Positions 36,117-45,573 of a stretch of 64,000 nt of DNA are shown piece after piece (the stretch's first letter is position 1; each line of letters starts with the position of its first letter). A program made the translations under genes and the position numbers. Source of the DNA: RPQJ01 sp044226195 (lineage in GTDB: Bacteria; Pseudomonadota; Gammaproteobacteria; Steroidobacterales; Steroidobacteraceae); the NCBI GenBank assembly GCA_044226195.1, contig JBGAHO010000012.1, forward strand, positions 24,799 through 88,798. Direction: 5' to 3'. The notes under the pieces are model-generated. The model was not told the origin of the DNA, did not search any database, and saw nothing but the letters and a program-made list of their open reading frames with translations.

Positions 36117-36929
36117 TCAGACGATCGCGCGGATCTGTCCGCCATCCACCCGGTAGTTGCTGCCGGTCATGTAGCCCGACAGCGGGCTCGCCAGCAACGC
36201 GACCATGCGCCCGATGTCCTCCGGGCGTCCGAGCTTGCTCGTGCACAGCGGAATCAGCTCGGAGGTGAAGCGTCGCTCGATCTCGTTCCAGTCGGTGCCC
36301 CAGTCGTGCTGGCTCGCGACGTGCGACAGCCACGCCTCGACCGCGGGCGTCAGGATCGTGCCGGGCATGACGGAGTTCACCGTGATCCCGGTGCGTGCCA
36401 GCGCACGCGCGAGACTCACCGTCATGTTCACCATGGCCGCCTTCGGCGCCGAGTACTCGCCGACCGTCGCCTCGGGCTGCGTCGCCGATGCGCTGGTGAT
36501 GTTGACGATGCGGCCGAAGCCGCGCGCCTTCATGCCCGGCGCAAAGGCATGCACCAGGCGTACTGCTGCACCGACGTTCTGTTCATAGGTGCCGAGCCAG
36601 TCGGCCCACGGCACGTCGAACCACGCCGGATTGCCCGCGGCGGTCTTGCCGCCCGCGTTGTTGACGAGGATGTCGATACCGTCGGTCAGGCGCAGCACTT
36701 CGTCGGCGACGGCCGCGCTGCCCCCCGGCGTCGCGAGGTCGCCAACGACGGACCACGCCTCGGCTCCGAACCCGGTGACGCGTTCCGCCACGGCCCGCGT
36801 GCGCGCCGCATCGCGGCCGTGCACGACGACCCGACAGCCCTCGCGCGCCAGCACCTCCGCGATCCCCGCGCCGATGCCCGAGCTGCTGCCCGTGACGAGG
36901 GCCTTGAGCCCCTTCAACTGCAGATCCAC
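36117..36929 (-). CDS. Short-chain dehydrogenase/reductase
   Basis: The 270-aa classical SDR has TGSSSGIGAGIAEVLAREG (residues 12-30), NNAGGKTAAGN (near 90), NITSASATQPEATVGEYSAPKAAM with Ser-Tyr-x3-Lys, and the C-terminal YMTGSNYRVDGG. HGRDAARTRA after beta-2 suggests NADP(H) preference. It is the first gene of the operon with epoxide hydrolase and diverges from the carboxylic acid reductase. An inverted repeat at 36979-36997 lies in the shared promoter gap. Confidence 0.9.
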   Translation of the reverse strand: MDLQLKGLKALVTGSSSGIGAGIAEVLAREGCRVVVHGRDAARTRAVAERVTGFGAEAWSVVGDLATPGGSAAVADEVLRLTDGIDILVNNAGGKTAAGNPAWFDVPWADWLGTYEQNVGAAVRLVHAFAPGMKARGFGRIVNITSASATQPEATVGEYSAPKAAMVNMTVSLARALARTGITVNSVMPGTILTPAVEAWLSHVASQHDWGTDWNEIERRFTSELIPLCTSKLGRPEDIGRMVALLASPLSGYMTGSNYRVDGGQIRAIV

Positions 36930-36978
36930 GTGCCCCGACCTCGTGTGGCGTCCGCGCCGGCGGACACGCTATCAATAT

Positions 36979-36997
36979 TCAACTATTCGAACGTTGA
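36979..36997. promoter_or_regulatory. Inverted repeat TCAAC-N9-GTTGA in divergent promoter
   Basis: TCAAC and GTTGA half-sites flank TATTCGAAC in an AT-rich patch between the SDR (36929) and the carboxylic acid reductase gene (37100). The central TTCGAA is itself palindromic. The arrangement suits a dimeric repressor of both directions. No regulator gene is adjacent, so identity is unknown. Confidence 0.4.
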
Positions 36998-37099
36998 TTT
37001 CTTTTCTGAACGGGCCAAGAATCTCCCCTGCGACGCGCGATGTCCAGTACCGCGCGGACGAACGGCCCACCGGGCCGACACCGGAACCAGGGGACGCAC

Positions 37100-40000
37100 G
37101 TGTCGACCATCGACCTCCAGCAGTACTGCGCCGAGCGCAGCCTCGCCCGCCACGAACGCCTGATGGCGGAAGACCCGCAGTACCGAGGCGCCGCCACGCC
37201 CGATGCCGTCGCGGCCGCCAAGAAGGACCGCTCGCTGCGCATGCCGCAGATCATCGAAAAGGTGTTCGAGACCTGCGCGGACCGCCCGGCCCTCGGCCGG
37301 CGCGCGACGCAACTGGTGACAGACCCGAAGACCGGCCGCCGCACCCTGCAACTGCTCGACGAATTCGAGACCACGACCTATCGCGAGGTGTGGGCCGACA
37401 TCCGTGCGCTCGCGAGCGTGTGGCAGCACGACGTGTCGGTGCGCGTCGGGCCGGGCGACCTCGTCTGCATCCTCGGTTTCGCCGGCGCGGGTTACGTGAT
37501 CGCCGATCTCGCCGCCACGCACGTCGGTGCCGTCAGCGTGCCGCTGCAGACCAACGCACCGACGCCGCAGCTGACGCAGATTCTCAAGGAAGCCGAACCG
37601 AGGAGCCTCGCCGCCAGCATCGAGTGCCTCGACATCGCCGTGGACATGATCCTCGGTGGCCACGCGCCGGCCAGCCTGCTGGTGTTCGAGTACTGCGCGG
37701 AGGACGACGAGCAGCGCGAGACCTACGAGCGCGCGGTGCGGCGCCTCGCAGCGGCCGGAGTCGCGACGAAGCTCGACACGCTCGTGGCGACCTGCCAGCG
37801 TGGCCGCACGCTGCCGCCGCCGACCCTCGTCGTGCCGGCCGCGGGTGACGACCCGCTGATGACCATCTACTACACCTCGGGCAGCACCGGCTCGCCCAAG
37901 GGCGCAATGCTCGGCGAAGGCATGGCGAGCGTGGCATGGCGCGCGCCCGACCCGCGCCCGATGATCACCGTCAACTACATGCCGATGAACCACTCGTTCG
38001 GGCGCATCCTCGTGTTCCGCACGCTGGCCGCGGGTGGCGTCTGCTATTTCGCCGCGAAGAGCGACCTGTCGACGCTGTTCGACGACATCCAGCGCGTGCG
38101 CCCGACCTTCATCAACGTCGTGACGCGCATCTGCGAGATGATCCACCAGCGCTACGTCGGCGAGCTGGCGGCGCGGGGTCCCGGCGCGAACCCGGACGAG
38201 GCGATGGCCGACGTGCGCGAGCGCCTGATGGGCGGACGCCTCACGGCCGCAGCGTTCGGCGCCGCGCCGATGACGGCCGAACTGCGCGCCTTCATGGAAA
38301 CCTGCCTCGAAGTCGCGTTGCCGAACGGCTACGGCGCGACCGAGGTCATGGGTGTCACCATGGACAACAAGGTGATGCGCCCGCCGATCATCGACTGGAA
38401 GCTGATCGACGTGCCGGAGCTCGGCTATTTCCTCACCGACCAGCCCCACCCGCGCGGCGAGCTGCTGGTGAAGTCGTACACGGTGATGAAGGGTTACTAC
38501 AAGAACCCCACGGCGACCGCGTCGGTGTTCAGCGAAGACGGGTACTACAAGACCGGCGACGTGATGGCGCAGATCGGCCCCGACGAACTGGTGTACGTCG
38601 ACCGGCGCAACAACGTGCAGAAACTCGCCCAAGGCGAGTTCGTCGCCATCGCACAGCTCGAGACCACGTTCACGGCGAAGCATCCGCTCATCCAGCAGAT
38701 GTACCTGTACGGCACCAGCGACCGCGCCTTCCTGCTCGGCGTCGTCGTCCCGGACCGCGCCGCCTGCGCCCGCCTCGGCCTGAAGCCCGACGACGTGGCG
38801 GAGATCAAGGGCAAGCTGCGCGAGGCGATCCAGGAGGTCGCGCAGGCCGAGCAGCTGCAGTCCTACGAGGTGCCGCGCGACTTCATCGTCGAGATGACTC
38901 CGTTCTCGGCCGAGAACGGCCTGCTCACCAACATCGGCAAGCCGAAGCGCCCGTCGCTCAAGGCGCATTACGCGCCGCGGCTCGAGGCAATGTACGACGA
39001 GATCGCGGCCAAGCAGGCCGGCGTGCTCGATGAACTGCGCCAGCACGGGCGCGAGGCCGCGACGCTCACGACCATCGCGCGCGCGGTCGAAGCCACGCTC
39101 GGCATCGAGGCGGTGGACCCGAATGCGCCCCTGAGCTTCGAGGATCTCGGTGGCGACTCACTGTCGGCGCTGTCGCTCTCGATGCTGCTGGAGGAAATCT
39201 ACGACGTCGAGATCGCGGTCGGCGTGATCACGCACCCGGCCGGCAGCCTGCGCAAGCTGGCCGACTACATCGACGAAGCCCGCCGGTCCGGCGGCGAGCG
39301 ACCGACCTTCAGCGCGGTTCATGGCCGCGGCGCCACGGAAGCGAAGGCGTCCGATCTGGGCCTCGAGAAGTTCCTCGACGCCGGGACGCTCGAGCGCGCC
39401 GCACACCTGCCGGCGCCGTCGAGCGCGGCCCCGAAGACGGTGCTGGTCACCGGCGCGAACGGTTACCTCGGCCGCTTCCTGTGCCTCGAATGGCTCCAGC
39501 GCCTGGCGCCCGTCGGCGGCAAGGTCGTCTGCATCGTGCGTGGCGCGGATGCCGATGAGGCACGCCGACGCATCGACGACGCCATCGGCACGGCCGATGC
39601 CGACCTCGCTCGCGACTTCGCATCCCTTGCCGCGTCCCATCTCGAGGTCTTGGCCGGCGATCTCTCGGAGCGCCATCTCGGCCTCGATCACGACACCTGG
39701 CTGCGGCTCGCCGAGACCGTGGACGTGATCGTGCATCCGGCGGCCCTCGTGAACCACGTGCTGCCCTATGCGCAGCTGTTCGGGCCCAACGTGGTGGGCA
39801 CGGCCGAACTCATCCGCCTGGCGCTCACCTGGAAGAAGAAGCGCTTCGTCAACGTGTCGACGGTCGCGGTGGCCTTCACCGGCGATGGCCGTCGGCTCGG
39901 CGAGAGCGAAGACGTCCGCTCGGCCTGCCCCAGCCGGTCACTGGCGGACGCGGGTTACGCCAGCGGTTACGCGACCAGCAAGTGGGCCGGCGAGGTGCTG

Positions 40001-40633
40001 CTGCGTGAGGCGCACGAGCGATTCGACCTGCCGGTGAGCGTGTTCCGCTCCGACATGATCCTCGCCCACCGCAAGTATCGCGGCCAGTTGAACGTGCCCG
40101 ACATGTTCACGCGCCTGATGTTCAGCCTGGTACAGAGCGGCGTGGCGCCGCGCTCGTTCTACCAGCCGGCCGAAGGCGAGGGGAAACCGCATTACGACGG
40201 CCTGCCCGTGGATTTCACGGCGGCCGCCATCGTCAGCCTCGGCGAGCAAGTGCAGCGCGGCTACGAGACCTATCACGTCGTCAACCCGCACGACGACGGC
40301 GTGTCGATGGACGAGTTCGTCGACTGGATCGCGGCCGCGGGCCACCGCATGCAGCGCGTCGACGATTACGCCGACTGGCTCGGTCGCTTCGAGACGGCGC
40401 TGCGCCTGCTGCCGGAGAAGCAGCGACAGCAGTCCTTCCTGCCTCTGCTGCACCAACTCGGCCGGCCGATGTCGGCACATGCGGGCGCGTTGGTGTCCGC
40501 GGAGCGCTTTCACGCGGCCGTGCGCCAGCACGGCGCCGGCAGCGACCACGACATCCCGCACCTGTCCGCCGACACCGTGCGCAAATACCTGGCGGATCTC
40601 GTCGCCGTGGGGCTGCTCGACGCGAAGGCGTGA
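37100..40633 (+). CDS. car: Carboxylic acid reductase (CAR)
   Basis: The 1177-aa protein has the full A-PCP-R layout. The adenylation domain carries YYTSGSTGSPKGAM (near 258) and GYGATEVMGV. The carrier domain has FEDLGGDSLSALSLS (Ser near 686), site of phosphopantetheinylation. The reductase domain starts VLVTGANGYLGRF (near 785) and has GYASGYATSKWAGEVL with Tyr-x3-Lys. CARs reduce acids to aldehydes with ATP and NADPH. GTG 37100 follows AGGGGA and matches the family start; an ATG at 37040 would add 20 residues. A phosphopantetheinyl transferase is needed but absent here. It diverges from the SDR. Confidence 0.93.
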   Translation: MSTIDLQQYCAERSLARHERLMAEDPQYRGAATPDAVAAAKKDRSLRMPQIIEKVFETCADRPALGRRATQLVTDPKTGRRTLQLLDEFETTTYREVWADIRALASVWQHDVSVRVGPGDLVCILGFAGAGYVIADLAATHVGAVSVPLQTNAPTPQLTQILKEAEPRSLAASIECLDIAVDMILGGHAPASLLVFEYCAEDDEQRETYERAVRRLAAAGVATKLDTLVATCQRGRTLPPPTLVVPAAGDDPLMTIYYTSGSTGSPKGAMLGEGMASVAWRAPDPRPMITVNYMPMNHSFGRILVFRTLAAGGVCYFAAKSDLSTLFDDIQRVRPTFINVVTRICEMIHQRYVGELAARGPGANPDEAMADVRERLMGGRLTAAAFGAAPMTAELRAFMETCLEVALPNGYGATEVMGVTMDNKVMRPPIIDWKLIDVPELGYFLTDQPHPRGELLVKSYTVMKGYYKNPTATASVFSEDGYYKTGDVMAQIGPDELVYVDRRNNVQKLAQGEFVAIAQLETTFTAKHPLIQQMYLYGTSDRAFLLGVVVPDRAACARLGLKPDDVAEIKGKLREAIQEVAQAEQLQSYEVPRDFIVEMTPFSAENGLLTNIGKPKRPSLKAHYAPRLEAMYDEIAAKQAGVLDELRQHGREAATLTTIARAVEATLGIEAVDPNAPLSFEDLGGDSLSALSLSMLLEEIYDVEIAVGVITHPAGSLRKLADYIDEARRSGGERPTFSAVHGRGATEAKASDLGLEKFLDAGTLERAAHLPAPSSAAPKTVLVTGANGYLGRFLCLEWLQRLAPVGGKVVCIVRGADADEARRRIDDAIGTADADLARDFASLAASHLEVLAGDLSERHLGLDHDTWLRLAETVDVIVHPAALVNHVLPYAQLFGPNVVGTAELIRLALTWKKKRFVNVSTVAVAFTGDGRRLGESEDVRSACPSRSLADAGYASGYATSKWAGEVLLREAHERFDLPVSVFRSDMILAHRKYRGQLNVPDMFTRLMFSLVQSGVAPRSFYQPAEGEGKPHYDGLPVDFTAAAIVSLGEQVQRGYETYHVVNPHDDGVSMDEFVDWIAAAGHRMQRVDDYADWLGRFETALRLLPEKQRQQSFLPLLHQLGRPMSAHAGALVSAERFHAAVRQHGAGSDHDIPHLSADTVRKYLADLVAVGLLDAKA

Positions 40634-40661
40634 GCGGGCGCGGCCGCGCAGCCGCAGACTC

Positions 40662-40691
40662 CGGTACAGTAGCGCCCCCGCCGCTGTACCG
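40662..40691. repeat. Inverted repeat CGGTACAG-N14-CTGTACCG
   Basis: Eight perfect base pairs flank a 14-nt loop between the CAR stop (40633) and the Rieske ferredoxin ATG (40700). No T-run follows, so it is a poor intrinsic terminator. The left arm TACAGT could act as a -10 for the ferredoxin gene, so it may be an operator. Confidence 0.35.
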
Positions 40692-40699
40692 ACGCCCCC

Positions 40700-41026
40700 A
40701 TGACCTCGACCGGATACGTTGCCGTGCTGCCCGAGTCCGACCTGCGGGCCGGTGACATGCGTTGCGTGGACGTAGGCGACACGCCCGTGCTGCTGGTGCG
40801 CACGAAGGAAGGCAGCCTGCACGCGCTGCACAACATCTGCACGCATGCCCACACGCGCATGGACGAAGGGCGGCTGCGCGGGCATCGGCTCGTCTGCCCG
40901 CTGCACGGAGCGGGCTTCGACGCGCGCACGGGTGCCGTGCTGAGCGGGCCGGCCACCCAGCCCCTGCCCTGCTACCCGGTGCGGGTGACGGGCGGCATGA
41001 TCGAAGTCCAGCTGCCGGCCGCCTGA
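40700..41026 (+). CDS. Rieske-type ferredoxin
   Basis: The 108-aa protein is a small Rieske domain: NICTHAHTRMDEGRL (near residue 48) and CPLHGAGFDARTGAV (near 67) provide Cys-x-His and Cys-x2-His ligands for a [2Fe-2S] cluster. It is the type that shuttles electrons to Rieske oxygenases (or nitrite reductase small subunits). It follows CAR by 66 bp and is convergent with the ABC gene. It is a candidate partner for the oxygenase at 27318, although 12 kb away. Confidence 0.88.
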   Translation: MTSTGYVAVLPESDLRAGDMRCVDVGDTPVLLVRTKEGSLHALHNICTHAHTRMDEGRLRGHRLVCPLHGAGFDARTGAVLSGPATQPLPCYPVRVTGGMIEVQLPAA

Positions 41027-41039
41027 TCCCGCCACGAAG

Positions 41040-42527
41040 TCAGCGCGACGACGACGTCACCAGTCGCGGCCGACGACCCGGCTGCAGTTCGACCACGCGA
41101 TGGACGTAGCGCGGCACATCCTCTCGGTGGTGCGTCGCGACCACGAGTTGCGTGCCGCCGCGCGCAGCGGCATCGACGAGATCATGGGCCCGCGCACTCA
41201 CCTCGGGATCGAGTCCGTCGAAGGGTTCATCGAGCAGCAGCAGGCGACGCGGCTCGATGAGCGCGCGTGCGAACAGCGCGAGCCGCAACTGGCCGTAGGA
41301 GACCTGGCGTGCCCGCCGCTGCGCGAGTGGCAGCAGGCCCGCCGCCTGCAATGCACGCCGCGCCCGTGCACGCTCCACGCGCCCCGGAACCTCGTTGAGC
41401 CCGATACTGGCGTGCAAACCGGAGATCACGATCTCCTCGAGTGTGCAGGCGGTCGCCGCGTACGTCGCCTGCAGTTCCGGCGACACGAGCCCCACGAGGC
41501 GCTTCCACTCGCTCACCGGCGTGCCCGGTGCGAGCGCCCGCCGCTCGACCGTGCCGCCGAGCGCGGGCCACAGGTCCCCGTAGAGCAGCGCGATCAGCGT
41601 CGACTTGCCCGATCCGTTCGGACCGGTGATGCACCAGTGCTCGCCCGACCGGATCGTCCAGTCGAAGGCCGGCACGGCCTTGCGGTAGTCGCGATACAGC
41701 GCGACCTGCGTGAGGCGCACGAGGTCGTCGCCGCCGATGCGCGCCGGCCGCCGACGCACGCCCGCCCCGGGCGCCGCCGGCCGTGCGTCGACGCCGAACA
41801 GGTCGCCGCGCACCTTGCGCCACGGCCCCGAGTCGACGAGGCGGCCCGCCTCCATGCGGGCGGCATGGGTCAGCCCGGGCGGGAGATCGGCCCGCCGATG
41901 GCTGCTGAGGATCCACGCGGCCCCGGGCCGTGATGCCCGACGCAGCGCCCGCACGAAGGCACGGCGCGACCCGGCATCGAGGCCATTCAGGGCTTCATCG
42001 AGCAGCAGCACGTCGGGACCCCGGACCAGCGCACGCGCGAGCAGCACGCGCCGGCGCTGCCCGTAGGACAGCGTGAGGAATCCCCGGGTCGCGAGTCCCG
42101 CGAGCCCGACACCCCGCAGGGCCTCGAGCACCGCCCGCTTCTGGCGCGCGTTCGGCTGCTGCAGCAGCGTGTCGGTCTCGAACAGGCCGGTCGCCACCAC
42201 GTCGAAGACCGGCAGGTTCCACTCGTAGCGTTCGTAGCGGTCCTGCTTCTCCGGCCCGAGGTACGCGATGCGATCGCGCGCGAGCGCAGGCTGCGCGAGC
42301 TTCGCGCGACCGAGGCTGTAGGTACGCGCCTCGACGCCGGTCGGCGTCGGCCACACGTCGCCGCGCAGCAGCTTGAGCAGCACAGTCTTGCCCGCGCCGT
42401 TCGGTCCGGTCAGCAGCCAGCGCTCGCCCGCACGGATCTCCCAGGAGACATCGCGCACCGCCCAGTGCCGGCCGTACCGCACGCTGACCCGTTCGAGCCG
42501 GATTCCCCGCAGCCGCGCGCCGCTCAC
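41040..42527 (-). CDS. ModF-like duplicated ABC ATPase
   Basis: The 495-aa protein contains two ABC domains. First: TGPNGAGKTVLLKLL (Walker A), LSYGQRRRVLLARAL (signature) and VLLLDEALNGLD (Walker B). Second: TGPNGSGKSTLIALL, VSYGQLRLALFARAL and LLLLDEPFDGLD. There is no membrane domain. This matches ModF/YlmA-type ATPases, whose role is not settled. GTG 42525-42527 overlaps the stop of the MBL gene (GTGA) and is preferred over a GTG four codons upstream (42539). The two genes appear translationally coupled. Confidence 0.85.
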   Translation of the reverse strand: MSGARLRGIRLERVSVRYGRHWAVRDVSWEIRAGERWLLTGPNGAGKTVLLKLLRGDVWPTPTGVEARTYSLGRAKLAQPALARDRIAYLGPEKQDRYERYEWNLPVFDVVATGLFETDTLLQQPNARQKRAVLEALRGVGLAGLATRGFLTLSYGQRRRVLLARALVRGPDVLLLDEALNGLDAGSRRAFVRALRRASRPGAAWILSSHRRADLPPGLTHAARMEAGRLVDSGPWRKVRGDLFGVDARPAAPGAGVRRRPARIGGDDLVRLTQVALYRDYRKAVPAFDWTIRSGEHWCITGPNGSGKSTLIALLYGDLWPALGGTVERRALAPGTPVSEWKRLVGLVSPELQATYAATACTLEEIVISGLHASIGLNEVPGRVERARARRALQAAGLLPLAQRRARQVSYGQLRLALFARALIEPRRLLLLDEPFDGLDPEVSARAHDLVDAAARGGTQLVVATHHREDVPRYVHRVVELQPGRRPRLVTSSSR

Positions 42528-43375
42528 GGACCCAGCCACGTCCAGAGATCGCCCGCGTGCGTCGCTCGCCCTTCTTCCAGCAACTTGATGGCGTGCGCCA
42601 GCAGCGAATACCGCGCGAGGCGGTGCAGCTGCACGGGCGTGTCGTCGTAGACCTCCGCCAGCACGTCGTCCAGCGACGCGCTGCCGCGACGGCGCAGCGC
42701 CGTCACCAGCTTGTTCTCGCGCGTGAGGCGATGCGCGATCACGCGCTCGATGTCGGCCTTGGCGTGCGAGATCACGGAGCCGTGCCCCGGGGCGAGGGAC
42801 TCGACGGGCAGCGTCAGCAGGTGTCGCAGCGAGTCGAGGTACAGGCGCATCGAGCCGTCGGGCGGCAGGATGACGACGGTCGAGCCGCTCATCAGGTGGT
42901 CGCCCGTGAACAGCATGCCGTCCGCCGCGGTGAGGAAGCAGACGTGGTTGGACGCGTGGCCCGGCGTGTGCAGCGCGCAGATCGGCACGCCGCCGGCATC
43001 GATGATCTCGCCCTCGTCGAACCCGCGGTCCGGCGCGTAGCTCGCGTCCTGGAACGTGTCGTCCGGCGCCGGCAGGCCGCGCACCGGCGCGCCGGTCCTC
43101 GACTTGAGGAACGCGGCGCCGGGCGAATGGTCGGTGTGCGAGTGCGTGCAGAGGATCTGCTCGATGCGGCCGCCGGCCACCGCCAGCACGCGCTCGAGGT
43201 GCGCCTGGTCGTCGGGACCCGGATCGATCACGACCTTGGCCGTGTCGCCGACGACGTAGGTATTGGTGCCGGGCCCGGTGAGCGCGCTCGGGTTGGGCGC
43301 CACGATGCGCCAGACGTGCGTCGCGATGCGGTCGACGCCTCCCGTGCGGGCCGGTGCATGCAGGTCGACGTTCAT
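42524..43375 (-). CDS. MBL-fold metallo-hydrolase (LACTB2-like)
   Basis: The 283-aa protein has the metallo-beta-lactamase motif CTHSHTDHSPGAAF (near residue 77) plus later metal ligands in TPGHASNHVCF and FTGDHLMSG. NPSALTGPGTNTYVVGD is typical of the LACTB2/hydroxyacylglutathione-hydrolase-like group, and the C-terminal 80 residues form a winged-helix-like tail. It probably hydrolyses a thioester or phosphoester in the cytoplasm. It diverges from the sulfotransferase gene across 116 bp. Confidence 0.88.
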   Translation of the reverse strand: MNVDLHAPARTGGVDRIATHVWRIVAPNPSALTGPGTNTYVVGDTAKVVIDPGPDDQAHLERVLAVAGGRIEQILCTHSHTDHSPGAAFLKSRTGAPVRGLPAPDDTFQDASYAPDRGFDEGEIIDAGGVPICALHTPGHASNHVCFLTAADGMLFTGDHLMSGSTVVILPPDGSMRLYLDSLRHLLTLPVESLAPGHGSVISHAKADIERVIAHRLTRENKLVTALRRRGSASLDDVLAEVYDDTPVQLHRLARYSLLAHAIKLLEEGRATHAGDLWTWLGP

Positions 43376-43491
43376 CGCTCGAAAACCGCCGCAGGATGCA
43401 TCGGCCGGCCCCTTTGCCCGGGTTGCGCTAGACTTTGACGGCCCCGGAGTCTTTCATTCGCGCCCGGGTGTGTCAAAGCCCGAGGTCGATG

Positions 43492-45510
43492 ATGAGCGGT
43501 GGCCAGGATCCCGTCGGCACCTTGGATGTCGCGCTCCAGCACGCGACGCGCCTGCTCGGCGAGGCGCCGGCGCTCGCCATCGAACAGGCCGATGAGATCC
43601 TCAGGCAGGTGCCGCGCCATCCGCTGGCGCTGCTGATCCAGGGTATCGCGAAGCGCAAGCTCGGCGACCTCGACGGCGCACTCGCCGTGCTCGAACCGCT
43701 CGCCGCGTCGCAGCCCGGCTGGGCACCTGCGCATTACGAGCTCGGCGTCACGTTCGGTCAGCTCGGTCGTGGCGATGCCGCCATCGCCGCGTTGCATCAC
43801 GCCGTGCGCCTCAAGCCCGACCTCGCCGATGCCTGGCGCCTGCTCGGCGACCACCTCGCCGCGACGGGCGACGCCGAGTCCGCGGACAAGGCGTATGCCA
43901 ACCACATCCGCATGTCGACGCGCGACCCGCGGCTGCTGGAGCCGGCGGCCGCGCTGTGCGAGAACCGCATCGCGGTCGCCGAGACGCTGCTGCGCGACCA
44001 CCTCAAGCAGTTCCCGACCGACGTCGCAGCCCTGCGCATGCTGGCCGAGGTCGGCGCGCGCCTCGGTCGCCATGCCGACGCCGAGATCCTGCTGCGCCGT
44101 TGCCTCGAGTTGTCGCCGAGCTTCGACGCGGCCCGCCACAACCTCGCCATCGTGCTGCACCGACAGAACAAGTCGGCCGAGGCCATCGGCGAACTCGACC
44201 GGCTGATGGCGAAGGAGCCGAACAACCCGGGGTACTGCAGCCTCAAGGCCGCCGCACTCGCGCGCATCGGCGAGTACGCGCAGTCCATCGACCTGTATGC
44301 GACCGTGCTGAAGCAGTACCCGCAGCAGGCCAAGGTGTGGATGAGCTACGGCCACTCGCTGAAGACCGCAGGCCGTCCGGCCGAGAGCATCGGGGCCTAT
44401 CGACGCTGCATCGAGCTGACGCCGGGTCTCGGCGAGGCGTACTGGAGCCTCGCCAACCTCAAGACCTTCCGCTTCGGCGAGGCCGAGCTGCAGACGATGC
44501 GCGCGCAGCTCGCACGTGAGGACCTCTCGGACGAGGACCGGCTGCACTTCCACTTCGCGCTCGGCAAGGCCCTCGAGGACGCGCGTCAGTACGACGCGTC
44601 GTTCGAGCACTACGCCGAGGGCAACCGGCTGCGCCTCGAGCACACGCCGTACGATGCCGACGAGACGACGCGGCAGGTCGAACGACACCGGACCCTCTAC
44701 ACGCCTGCCTTCTTCGCCGAACGCCGCGATGGTGGCTGCCCTGCGCCGGATCCGATCTTCATCGTCGGCCTCCCGCGCGCCGGCTCGACGCTGATCGAGC
44801 AGATTCTTTCCAGCCACTCCGCGATCGAAGGCACGATGGAGCTGCCGAACCTCGTCGAGCTGGTGCGCGAGCTGTCGGGACGCAGGAAGAAGACCGACCC
44901 GTCCGCTTACCCGGAGATCGTCGCCACGTTCGATGCGGACCGGCGCCGCGAGCTCGGCGAACGCTACCTCGCCGAGACGCGCGTGCAGCGTAAGACCGGC
45001 AAGCCCTACTTCATCGACAAGCTGCCGAACAACTGGCTGCACACGGGACTGATCCAGCTCATCCTGCCGAACGCGAAGATCATCGACGCGCGCCGCCATC
45101 CGCTCAGCTGCGGATTCTCGGCCTTCAAGCAGCACTTCGCGCGCGGCCAGAACTTCAGCTACAGCCTCGAGGACGTGGGACGCTACTACCGCGACTACGT
45201 CACGCTCATGGCGCACTTCGACGCGGTGCTGCCGGGCCGCGTGCATCGCGTGATCTACGAGCGCATGGTCGCCGACACGGAGAGCGAAGTGCACCGGCTG
45301 CTCGACTACTGCGGCGTGCCCTTCGAAGACGCGTGCCTGCGTTTCTACGAGAACGAGCGCGCGGTGCGCACCGCGAGTTCGGAGCAGGTTCGCCAGCCGA
45401 TTTACCGCGATTCCGTCGATCAGTGGCGCAATTACGACACGCATCTCGAGCCATTGCGAACGGCTCTCGGTCGCATTCTGTCAGCGTATCCCGACGCACC
45501 CCCCCTGTAA
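43492..45510 (+). CDS. TPR-repeat sulfotransferase
   Basis: The 672-aa protein has about 330-400 residues of TPR repeats (e.g. ALAVLEPLAASQPGWAPAHYELGV, AEILLRRCLELSPSFDAARHNLA) and a sulfotransferase_3-type C-terminus with the PAPS 5'-phosphosulfate loop IFIVGLPRAGSTLIEQIL (near residue 424). Such fusions are common near TonB receptors. ATG 43492 has GAGG at 43482-43485; ATG 43489 is next to it and equally possible. A -10-like TAGACT is at 43429. It probably sulfates a peptide or small molecule in the cytoplasm. Confidence 0.87.
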   Translation: MSGGQDPVGTLDVALQHATRLLGEAPALAIEQADEILRQVPRHPLALLIQGIAKRKLGDLDGALAVLEPLAASQPGWAPAHYELGVTFGQLGRGDAAIAALHHAVRLKPDLADAWRLLGDHLAATGDAESADKAYANHIRMSTRDPRLLEPAAALCENRIAVAETLLRDHLKQFPTDVAALRMLAEVGARLGRHADAEILLRRCLELSPSFDAARHNLAIVLHRQNKSAEAIGELDRLMAKEPNNPGYCSLKAAALARIGEYAQSIDLYATVLKQYPQQAKVWMSYGHSLKTAGRPAESIGAYRRCIELTPGLGEAYWSLANLKTFRFGEAELQTMRAQLAREDLSDEDRLHFHFALGKALEDARQYDASFEHYAEGNRLRLEHTPYDADETTRQVERHRTLYTPAFFAERRDGGCPAPDPIFIVGLPRAGSTLIEQILSSHSAIEGTMELPNLVELVRELSGRRKKTDPSAYPEIVATFDADRRRELGERYLAETRVQRKTGKPYFIDKLPNNWLHTGLIQLILPNAKIIDARRHPLSCGFSAFKQHFARGQNFSYSLEDVGRYYRDYVTLMAHFDAVLPGRVHRVIYERMVADTESEVHRLLDYCGVPFEDACLRFYENERAVRTASSEQVRQPIYRDSVDQWRNYDTHLEPLRTALGRILSAYPDAPPL

Positions 45511-45573
45511 GCGCGACACGGTGCGGGACTAGAATTGGCGGGCTTGTTTTTACCTGCCAATCAGGGGTTCATG

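Noticed and set aside
36983..39046. 687-codon minus-strand frame opposite the carboxylic acid reductase
   Set aside because: It is antisense to a certain CAR gene with all family motifs. Its amino-acid composition (Arg, Asp, His, Val, Gly) is shadow-like.
40662..40691. Hairpin after carboxylic acid reductase as a terminator
   Set aside because: The 8-bp stem has a 14-nt loop and no T-run; kept only as an inverted repeat.
43372..45444. 690-codon minus-strand frame opposite the sulfotransferase
   Set aside because: Shadow of a gene with TPR repeats and a PAPS loop.
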